Both the position numbers and the translations under genes were made by a program. A DNA stretch of 10,240 nt, taken from assembly GCA_007134665.1 (NCBI GenBank), contig SLKH01000236.1:1-10240 (forward strand), in the 5' to 3' direction. Positions 1-5,864 of the stretch are shown one piece after another; within the stretch, counting starts at the first letter, position 1, and each line of letters opens with the position of its first letter. The stretch comes from Balneolaceae bacterium. Its GTDB lineage: Bacteria > Bacteroidota > Rhodothermia > Balneolales > Balneolaceae. Under the pieces are notes generated by a model. That model ran no database searches and was not told the DNA's origin. It worked only from the letters and a program-made list of their open reading frames with translations.

Positions 1-69
1 CACTCTCCACTGGCTTAAACTATGAATTGTTCATATTATTAAACATCCGAAACACATTAATCCCATACT

Positions 70-342
70 ATGATCGAACTACATCGAAATACTGATGACC
101 TTTATGCAGATGAGCTGGAGGAGAAATTCCGTGATCTTGTTGTTGCATATCGGACTAAAGTCTATCCTCCTGGGAATGATTCTGTTTACCCATTACCTCA
201 CATTCGGGAAAGTGGCAAAGTGATTACAGGGGAAGATCAGATCAAAAACTATTTTGTTGACCTGGAAAAAGAACTCTTGTGGCAAAGATCTTTGTCTGGT
301 GATGGCTGCTACATCGATCCAGACTCAGGGGAAGTGTGTTAA
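70..342 (+). CDS. Small glutaredoxin-like (thioredoxin-fold) protein lacking CxxC; function unknown
   Basis: This 90-residue protein is not a family I can name with certainty. Its layout resembles a glutaredoxin or the N-terminal domain of a glutathione S-transferase. There is a first strand (MIELHR), then a helix rich in Glu/Leu (about 11-27). A Leu-Pro-His segment (42-44) sits where the cis-proline loop would be, followed by a strand-turn reading GKVITGEDQI (49-58) and a final helix (about 54-71). The CxxC expected at about residues 8-13 is replaced by TDDLYA, so classical dithiol chemistry is excluded. The only cysteines are C80 and C90, in a short tail around DPDSGE. No signal peptide is visible, so it should be cytoplasmic. 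No Shine-Dalgarno site precedes the ATG. It converges on dsbD with 50 bp between the two stops. The fold assignment is inference; that this is a real gene is fairly secure. Confidence 0.65.
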   Translation: MIELHRNTDDLYADELEEKFRDLVVAYRTKVYPPGNDSVYPLPHIRESGKVITGEDQIKNYFVDLEKELLWQRSLSGDGCYIDPDSGEVC

Positions 343-392
343 TTTATACCGATCAGTTTATTATGCTCAGGCCAGCCTTACACCTGTCGGTT

Positions 393-2288
393 TTAATCTT
401 CCGGAATTCCAATAAACGTACCGGCTGTCGCCTGAGTCCTGGCCATCTCAACTCTTTCCAAAAAACGGTCGGCCCGCAAAAAACCAACAACCCGTGCTTC
501 TTCTACTTCATTGCCATTTTCACCGATAAACAGAACTGTAGGCACCCCTGCGATATTGAACCGCTCCCGCAATCTTTGTGAAGTTTCAGACTCATACTGA
601 GTCATATCCACCTTAAACCTTGCAAAACCCTGAGTCGCTTCAATCACACTTTCATCGGTAAAAGTAGCCCTTTCCAGCTCCAGGCACGGGATACACCAAT
701 CAGCATAAAAATCCATCATTACGGGTGATCCCCGTTCCATAGCCTGTTCAAACTTTTCGTCTGAATACTCTTCCCACTCAATTCCCTCTTTCTGAAGATT
801 TTGTATCAGCAGTCCAGCAATTACCAATGTGACAATACCGGTTGCCCATTTCACCCTTGTAAATAGTGTAAGCCCGCGTCCGGACTTTTCAAGAAACCCG
901 AGATATATACCACCGATTATTAATGTAGCAATAATCACATGCATTGAATATCCGGGTAAAATTGCGAGTGCAATATAAAACAATGCTACGCCTACGAGTA
1001 CTACTCCGAAGATTTTCTTAACCCAAACCATCCAGGTACCTGATTTTGGAAGTTTTGACAAAAGGCCGCTGAAAGTTCCCAGAATGAGATACGGAAATCC
1101 AAGCCCGAATGCCATTACGAAGAAGATTAGAAACCCAAAGAATGGGTCACCCTGAGCACCAACGAACGCCAGTAAAGCAATAATCGGAGGGCCAATACAC
1201 GGTGCAGCGAATATTCCAACCACCAGCCCTGAGAAAAAGTGGCCGAAAATCCCCCCCGTTTTACGCTGCGTTCCGCTCAGGGACTGCATCCAGGAAGAAG
1301 GCGCCTGTAATTCGTACAAGCCGAACATACTCAATGCTAATGCAAAAATCAGTAACCCGATGCCAGCCAACACCCAGGGGCTTTGCATCCAGCTGCCAAA
1401 GAGAGCTCCGGTATATGCTGCTGCCACTCCAAGTACGCTGTACATAAATACGATTCCAAGTACATAGATCAGCGCCATAAAAAATGAGTATCCCAATCTG
1501 CTGGCCTCTCCTTTTTTACTGCCGAACAGAGAAACGGTCACCGAAAGCATCGGATAGACACAGGGTGTCAGATTTAATGCAAGCCCGATTAAAAAGATAC
1601 CAACAAGAGCCCAAAATAATCCAAGGGTATCAAATAAGGCAGCAATTTCACCACCTCCGCGAGCTGAAAGAGCATCCACAAATGAACCTCGCTGTTGTTC
1701 ATACCCTGCAAAAAGTGCTTCATTCAATACCTGATACCCGGTACCAACTGCAGAAATTTCTACCGGTATATTCAGTTCAACAGTAGTTGGAGCCAGGCAA
1801 ACTTCATTGTCACAGGCCTGAATCCGCAGAGAAGCAGGTATTTGATAACTTCCGGGTTCCAGATCTTCAGAAACTGATATGGATACGAAAATCGGTGCTT
1901 CACCTTCAAACACATCGACAGGTTCATCGGAAAAATCGAAGTTGTACTCTTTTGAAGGGGGATATTGGATACCGGTCACCAGCAGGCCACTGACATCTTC
2001 AATCCTCAATTCCGTACCTATCAGGTAGTCTTGTAGTGGCTGGTTTGAATTGACATGCCAGTTTTCCTCCAGGTTTAACAATACAGCAATCTGTGTGGTT
2101 GAACCGGCCGGAATCACATTTTGAGACTGTTTTATCTCGATATTTGCTTTGTCGGCACTCGACATCCCCGGCCCTGAAACAAAACCCTGCTGTTGTCCCG
2201 ATACATGTATCGGAATCAGCATACATAGCAGAAGAGGTACAAGGTATTTCAATACTGTTATTTGAAGCTGCCTGCCTGGAACGTTCAT
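393..2288 (-). CDS. dsbD: Thiol:disulfide interchange protein DsbD (three-domain, full length)
   Basis: DsbD takes electrons from cytoplasmic thioredoxin across the inner membrane to reduce periplasmic disulfides, supporting disulfide isomerisation and cytochrome c maturation. The 631-residue protein has a signal peptide (about 1-31, hydrophobic core 13-28). A periplasmic immunoglobulin-like domain (about 45-180) carries C159 and C164. The membrane domain has about eight helices (222-497), with C243 in TPCVYP and C364 in AAPCIGPP. The C-terminal thioredoxin domain (about 505-615) has WCIPC (C532, C535) and a cis-Pro loop, GVPT (581-584). All six catalytic cysteines are therefore present. The first pair is spaced C-x4-C, while E. 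coli DsbD has C-x5-C. The ATG overlaps the stop of a possible small ORF as TAATG. No Shine-Dalgarno site lies right before it; an AGGAG sits 28 bases upstream (2317-2321), inside that small ORF. An in-frame stop just upstream (2304-2306) excludes a much earlier start. Confidence 0.96.
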   Translation of the reverse strand: MNVPGRQLQITVLKYLVPLLLCMLIPIHVSGQQQGFVSGPGMSSADKANIEIKQSQNVIPAGSTTQIAVLLNLEENWHVNSNQPLQDYLIGTELRIEDVSGLLVTGIQYPPSKEYNFDFSDEPVDVFEGEAPIFVSISVSEDLEPGSYQIPASLRIQACDNEVCLAPTTVELNIPVEISAVGTGYQVLNEALFAGYEQQRGSFVDALSARGGGEIAALFDTLGLFWALVGIFLIGLALNLTPCVYPMLSVTVSLFGSKKGEASRLGYSFFMALIYVLGIVFMYSVLGVAAAYTGALFGSWMQSPWVLAGIGLLIFALALSMFGLYELQAPSSWMQSLSGTQRKTGGIFGHFFSGLVVGIFAAPCIGPPIIALLAFVGAQGDPFFGFLIFFVMAFGLGFPYLILGTFSGLLSKLPKSGTWMVWVKKIFGVVLVGVALFYIALAILPGYSMHVIIATLIIGGIYLGFLEKSGRGLTLFTRVKWATGIVTLVIAGLLIQNLQKEGIEWEEYSDEKFEQAMERGSPVMMDFYADWCIPCLELERATFTDESVIEATQGFARFKVDMTQYESETSQRLRERFNIAGVPTVLFIGENGNEVEEARVVGFLRADRFLERVEMARTQATAGTFIGIPED

Positions 2289-2389
2289 TAATTTAGAATG
2301 AATTCAATAATTTTTTCTCCTTTCATCAACCGGACTTCAATAAGCCTAACAGATGCAACATGTTTGTACCTGTAAACTTTAATACTCAT
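2288..2389 (-). CDS. Possible 33-residue small ORF, translationally coupled to dsbD
   Basis: Reading the minus strand, an ATG at 2389-2387 opens 33 codons and stops with TAA at 2290-2288. The last base of that stop is the first base of the dsbD ATG (TAATG), the classic arrangement for termination-reinitiation. The product begins MSIKVYRYKH and ends IIEFILN; it is basic and rich in Val, Ile and Leu, and I recognise no family. An AGGAG lies directly against the ATG, closer than is normal for a ribosome binding site, which counts against this start. An in-frame TAA lies seven codons above the ATG, so no longer form exists with a standard start. A second AGGAG inside the ORF (2321-2317) could load ribosomes near the dsbD start. 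It may equally be untranslated leader with a chance open frame. Confidence 0.3.
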   Translation of the reverse strand: MSIKVYRYKHVASVRLIEVRLMKGEKIIEFILN

Positions 2390-2409
2390 CTCCTGAAAAC
2401 GTATTGCAG

Positions 2410-2415
2410 ATTATA
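2410..2415 (-). promoter_or_regulatory. Candidate -10 box upstream of the small ORF and dsbD
   Basis: The minus strand reads TATAAT here, a perfect sigma-70-type -10 hexamer. It is about 20 bases above the small-ORF ATG and within the 220-bp gap between sufE and dsbD. I see no convincing TTGACA-like box 16-18 bases upstream, so the call rests on one hexamer in an AT-rich gap. If real, dsbD is transcribed apart from sufE, with a leader of roughly 115 bases that includes the small ORF. Confidence 0.3.
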
Positions 2416-2508
2416 GTATTACTTTTCCTGATCAGAGATTCGTTTTCTTCTGAACTGTTTTCACTTTAACAATCCCAATCTAACCGGTTTGAACCTCAAT
2501 AACTTAAA

Positions 2509-2940
2509 TCAATTTTGCTGTTGTAATTTTGATTTATACGCCATGGCATAGATTTTCATCTGTTTGACCATCGATAACAACCCATTGGAGCGGGTAGGCG
2601 ATAAATGCTCCTGCATACCAATTTTCTGAATAAACTCCGGTTTGGTTAAAATGATGGTATCGGGATCTTCATTCGAATAAAAACGTACCAGTAATGCAAC
2701 AAGCCCCTTGGTTATTGCAGCATCGCTATCTGCCCTGAATACTACCTTCCCATCCTCCAGCCCGGCGATTAACCAAACCTGTGACTGACATCCTCTGACC
2801 AGGTTTTCATCCACTTTATGTTTTTCATCAAGCGGCTCGAGTTTCTGCCCGAGCTTAATAATATATTTATACCTTTCCTGCCAGTCGCCAAGGATTTGAA
2901 ATTCCCTGATAATCTTTTCTTGTTTTTGCTGTATATCCAT
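2509..2940 (-). CDS. sufE: Cysteine desulfuration protein SufE
   Basis: SufE accepts the persulfide sulfur from the cysteine desulfurase SufS, stimulates it, and hands sulfur to the SufBCD scaffold for iron-sulfur cluster assembly in the cytoplasm. The 143-residue length is normal for the family. The signature loop VRGCQSQVW lies at residues 48-56, and the acceptor cysteine is C51, the same number as in E. coli SufE. The N-terminal helix with GDWQERYKYI (18-27) and the segment RADSDAAITKGLVALL are also typical. No sufS, sufB, sufC or sufD is in the window, so this copy is detached from any suf operon at least on this stretch. It begins 42 bp after the PAS gene on the same strand and may share its transcript. 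No clear Shine-Dalgarno site precedes the ATG. The 3' gap shows no strong terminator. Confidence 0.95.
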   Translation of the reverse strand: MDIQQKQEKIIREFQILGDWQERYKYIIKLGQKLEPLDEKHKVDENLVRGCQSQVWLIAGLEDGKVVFRADSDAAITKGLVALLVRFYSNEDPDTIILTKPEFIQKIGMQEHLSPTRSNGLLSMVKQMKIYAMAYKSKLQQQN

Positions 2941-2982
2941 ACCATTAAAGATAGGAATTACTGAAACCAGATACAGTTCGAT

Positions 2983-4251
2983 TCAATTCTTACTGTCAGC
3001 TTTTCTTGCAGAGGATATTTCAATGGATACATTACCCTTGATTGACATAACTTCACCATCATCATTGACTACAGGATTTGCTGAATCAATCACCTTTAAA
3101 TATTTGCCGCTTATTGTTCGAATACGGTATTGTTCTGCACTCGATTTTCCACTCATCACTTTATCAAAATGACTTTTTACTTTTTCCCTGTCATCTTCGT
3201 GTATGGATTCAAATGGTGATGAACCGGTAAGTTTCTCTTCAGTTACTCCTGTGATAAAATTGTAACTCTCTGTAATATAAGTGTATCTGTAATCCCCTTG
3301 ATCATTTCGGCTAACTTTATAAATAAAATCAGTTTTCTTATCGAAAATTCGACTGTGCGAATTACTACGCATTTTCAGCATCTGTACAATTCTTTTTTCA
3401 AGTGACCTGTTCTGAAATTTAACACGAACAACCTTCTGGCCATTACTCGATAATAATTTAGTAAAAGCAACTACTTCTATTTCATTACCGCACTGTGATT
3501 TCAAAACCAAATCATATTGACGATCTTCAAAATCACCCGGCTTGAACTCTTCAAATTTTTGATGGAAACTCTCGACATGCTCATCCGTAACAAGATCCCA
3601 TATTTTTAATTTCTTTAATTCATCTGAATCATAATTAACCAGGTTTCTGAATGACTTATTTGCTGAAATGATATTCCCCTGTTCGTCCAGGTCGATCATG
3701 GTACTTTTAGCTTCTTCGTGCAAACTATCAAACTCTACCTGGGCGTCCATCAATTTCTTCTCAGAGCGTTTACGTTCTGTGATATCGTGCTGATATGATA
3801 CCCAGTGAGTCAAGTTACCATCCTTGTCTGTTAAAGGATGGATATCCCACTGATTAACAAACTCAGACCCATCTTTTCTGTAGTTTACAGTATGGCCAAA
3901 AAATGGCTGTCCTTCCGATAATTTCTGTTTAAGCTTATCCAGAACCTTTCGGTCTGTTTTTTCACCCTGCAAAATCCTGGGGGTTTTACCGATTACTTCT
4001 TCCCGGCTGTATCCGGTCATCCGGGTAAAACCGTCGTTTACATATACAATTTTAGGGCCCGGCTCCTCGAGTTCGAGCTCAGTCACAAGAATTGAGTCAT
4101 AATCGTTGCGGATAGACCTCTCCAGAAGTTGCAGAAAGGATTTGTATTGCGCCAGCTCATCATTCAGGGAGCCAACCTTATCTTTTAGTTTTTTAAATGA
4201 ATCTTCATCCTTACTGCATTCTTTTAATAGCTGTTGTAATTGTTCATCCAT
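2983..4251 (-). CDS. Triple-PAS sensory protein with a LOV-like first PAS domain and no output domain
   Basis: This 422-residue soluble protein starts with a charged coiled coil (about 1-48). PAS1 (about 42-160) includes YVNDGFTRMTGY (70-81), GKTPRILQG (88-96), NYRKDG (123-128) and YQHDITE (153-159). These match the landmarks of LOV flavin-binding domains: N123 and N133 are where LOV proteins bind the flavin ring, and Q154 is the switching glutamine. The adduct cysteine of GxNCRFLQ is P91 here, so cysteinyl photochemistry is not possible. PAS2 (about 165-285) and PAS3 (about 300-412, with IHEDDREKV at 350-358) follow. No histidine kinase, GGDEF, EAL or DNA-binding domain is seen; the gene ends and sufE begins 42 bp later, so this is not an obvious frameshift remnant. 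It probably signals by protein contact. Ligand and partner are unknown. AAGGA lies almost against the ATG. Confidence 0.85.
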   Translation of the reverse strand: MDEQLQQLLKECSKDEDSFKKLKDKVGSLNDELAQYKSFLQLLERSIRNDYDSILVTELELEEPGPKIVYVNDGFTRMTGYSREEVIGKTPRILQGEKTDRKVLDKLKQKLSEGQPFFGHTVNYRKDGSEFVNQWDIHPLTDKDGNLTHWVSYQHDITERKRSEKKLMDAQVEFDSLHEEAKSTMIDLDEQGNIISANKSFRNLVNYDSDELKKLKIWDLVTDEHVESFHQKFEEFKPGDFEDRQYDLVLKSQCGNEIEVVAFTKLLSSNGQKVVRVKFQNRSLEKRIVQMLKMRSNSHSRIFDKKTDFIYKVSRNDQGDYRYTYITESYNFITGVTEEKLTGSSPFESIHEDDREKVKSHFDKVMSGKSSAEQYRIRTISGKYLKVIDSANPVVNDDGEVMSIKGNVSIEISSARKADSKN

Positions 4252-4486
4252 ATCCTTTTGAGCCCTGTGCTTTCTTTATCGCGTATTTTATCCGTGAAAC
4301 AGTAGTACTTCCATAAAAAGTTCCACAATCAAAGAAACCGAACCCAATTAATTTTAAAGACGTTCCAATTGCATAAAATTTATTGTAGTCAAAGAATGCC
4401 CGGCTGATCAGTTATTTTCATTGCCCCTAAATCGATTTGATCACAAAATTTAATTTTAACAACTTTAACTGCAGTGTGTAACCAGG

Positions 4487-5653
4487 TCAACCTTTCAACA
4501 GTTCTTTTGCAATTGTCTGTAATTGCATATTTGAGGTTCCTTCATAAATCTTGCCAATCTTTGAGTCACGATAATATTTTTCAACAGGGTACTCTTTCAC
4601 ATATCCGTATCCACCGAAAAGATCTACAGCCAGCGAGGAAACACTCTCAGCAACTTCTGAGCTATAATATTTAGCCATGGCAGCTTCTTTAAGAAACGGT
4701 TGACCTGCAGCTTTCATCCTTGCTGCATTGTAAACCAGTAACCGGGCCGTTTCTATATCAGTAGCCATCCTGGCGAGCTGAAACTGAACACCCTGGAACT
4801 CTGAAATTGATTTCCCAAACTGTTTTCGTTCTTTTGTATAAGCGATTGAAGCATCAAATGCCCCCTGGGCGATTCCAATCATTTGTGCACCGATACCAAT
4901 CCGCCCTTCATTCAAAGTTTCCATGGCCACCTTGTAACCTTTACCAACCTCTCCCAGTACATTCTCCATCGGTACGCTAACGTCTTCCAGTATTACTTCA
5001 CAGGTTGAACTCGCCCTGATCCCAAGTTTATTTTCCTTTTTGGAGACTGAAAATCCATCAAAATTCTTTTCTACGATAAATGCAGTAATTCCCTTATAGC
5101 CGGCTTTCGGGTTGACATTTGCAAAAACAAGAAAAATTTCCGCTTCTTTGGCATTGGTAATCCATAATTTTGAACCGTTCAGTATAAAACTGTCACCCTC
5201 TTTTCGTGCAGTTGTTTTTAATGCAAATGCATCACTCCCGGAACCGGCTTCTGACAGGCAGTATGCACCGACTTTCTCATTTGCAAGCAAAGGAAGCCAT
5301 TGTTGTTTCTGTTCTTCAGATCCCCAACGCAGAAAAGCATTATTCACAAGTGTATTCTGAACATCCATAAATACTCCGGCCGAGGCATCCACTCTTGATA
5401 TTTGTTCAATCGCGACAATACCCATAAAAAAACTTCCTCCACCACCCTGATATTTCTCCGGCACTTCGATGCCCATCAACCCCATTTCAAAAAATTGGGT
5501 AATCAGGTCCGGATCCAGTCTTCCGGCTTCGTCCATCTCCTGAACTTTAGGTTTAATGACCGTTTCTGCAAAATCAGATGCTGCCTCTTTCAACATCTGC
5601 TCATCTTCGGTAAGTTGCGTTAATGGGGGTACTGTTAAATCAACTGATGACAT
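4487..5653 (-). CDS. Acyl-CoA dehydrogenase, short/branched-chain (2-methylbutyryl-CoA) type
   Basis: This FAD enzyme introduces the alpha-beta double bond into an acyl-CoA and passes electrons to electron-transfer flavoprotein. At 388 residues it has normal length and all three regions. They are the N-terminal helical domain (about 15-128), the beta domain with CLSEAGSGSDA (132-142) and WITNA (164-168), and the C-terminal helical domain with GGYGY (347-351), RDSKIGKIYEGTSN (362-375) and a predicted catalytic base at E371. Runs such as MGLMGIEVPEKY, DVQNTLVN, NKLGIRASSTC and LNEGRIGI agree closely with mammalian ACADSB as I recall it. That favours branched short-chain substrates from isoleucine or valine; butyryl-CoA is the main alternative. 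Divergence from mutAB supports a role in making propionyl-CoA. The start is supported by AGGAG (5661-5665) seven bases before the ATG. No GC-rich terminator follows it. Confidence 0.95.
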   Translation of the reverse strand: MSSVDLTVPPLTQLTEDEQMLKEAASDFAETVIKPKVQEMDEAGRLDPDLITQFFEMGLMGIEVPEKYQGGGGSFFMGIVAIEQISRVDASAGVFMDVQNTLVNNAFLRWGSEEQKQQWLPLLANEKVGAYCLSEAGSGSDAFALKTTARKEGDSFILNGSKLWITNAKEAEIFLVFANVNPKAGYKGITAFIVEKNFDGFSVSKKENKLGIRASSTCEVILEDVSVPMENVLGEVGKGYKVAMETLNEGRIGIGAQMIGIAQGAFDASIAYTKERKQFGKSISEFQGVQFQLARMATDIETARLLVYNAARMKAAGQPFLKEAAMAKYYSSEVAESVSSLAVDLFGGYGYVKEYPVEKYYRDSKIGKIYEGTSNMQLQTIAKELLKG

Positions 5654-5703
5654 ATCCTTACTCCTGCCTGAAATGATGAGTTTTTATTTAATTTTTAGCC
5701 TTC

Positions 5704-5709
5704 ATTATA
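5704..5709 (-). promoter_or_regulatory. Candidate -10 box for the acyl-CoA dehydrogenase gene
   Basis: The minus strand reads TATAAT within an AT-rich stretch about 50 bases above the dehydrogenase ATG. The position 17 bases further upstream reads CTTCCA, only a poor -35 match (3 of 6). If used, the leader would be roughly 44 bases. The call rests mainly on the perfect hexamer and suitable distance. Confidence 0.25.
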
Positions 5710-5763
5710 TTATCCAATATAAAAAATGGAAGCGCTTTTAGCCTGTTTATTTTGAAACACTTT

Positions 5764-5778
5764 GTTCCTAAACGGAAC
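5764..5778. repeat. Inverted repeat GTTCC-TAAAC-GGAAC, possible operator
   Basis: Five-base arms GTTCC (5764-5768) and GGAAC (5774-5778) flank a five-base spacer. An overlapping short palindrome AACCGGGTT (5776-5784) follows at once. The site lies centrally in the divergent region, about 110 bases from the dehydrogenase start and 87 from mutA, where a regulator dimer could act on both promoters. Arms this short do occur by chance, and no regulator gene is in the window. Confidence 0.3.
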
Positions 5779-5864
5779 CGGGTTAGTTTACATTTATTTA
5801 TAGTACCAGTTAAACAATTTGTATTCAAACTTCATGAACAGTTCTAACCATTAAATTGATATCA

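Larger units (their letters stand above)
5654..5864. other. Divergent intergenic region between the acyl-CoA dehydrogenase gene and mutA
   Basis: This 211-bp AT-rich stretch must hold promoters for both directions. Visible elements are the Shine-Dalgarno site and -10 candidate of the dehydrogenase, the palindrome AAGCGCTT (5730-5737), an inverted repeat (5764-5778), and TATAGT (5799-5804), a possible plus-strand -10 box without a good -35. A six-codon ATG-to-TAA frame (5834-5854) lies just before mutA and is probably chance. No RNA gene or riboswitch is apparent; in particular I see no cobalamin riboswitch hallmark, though mutB needs the cofactor. Confidence 0.6.

Noticed and set aside
348..394. 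Possible terminator (ACCGA...TCGGTTTT with an inner CAGG/CCTG hairpin) between the two convergent stops
   Set aside because: Arms are short, and a 15-base one-sided bulge makes a stable stem unlikely.
336..581. 81-codon plus-strand frame over the dsbD 3' end
   Set aside because: Most of it is antisense to the DsbD thioredoxin domain, and its composition is not protein-like.
4445..4457. AAAATT-T-AATTTT palindrome downstream of the acyl-CoA dehydrogenase gene
   Set aside because: It is A/T only and too weak for an intrinsic terminator; such palindromes are expected by chance in AT-rich spacers.
5112..5360. 82-codon plus-strand frame opposite the acyl-CoA dehydrogenase gene
   Set aside because: It is fully antisense to conserved dehydrogenase codons, with no start signal or family resemblance.
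5856..5864. TTG start for mutA, three codons upstream of the ATG
   Set aside because: TTG is a rarer start and no Shine-Dalgarno site favours it; the ATG at 5865 is the simpler choice.
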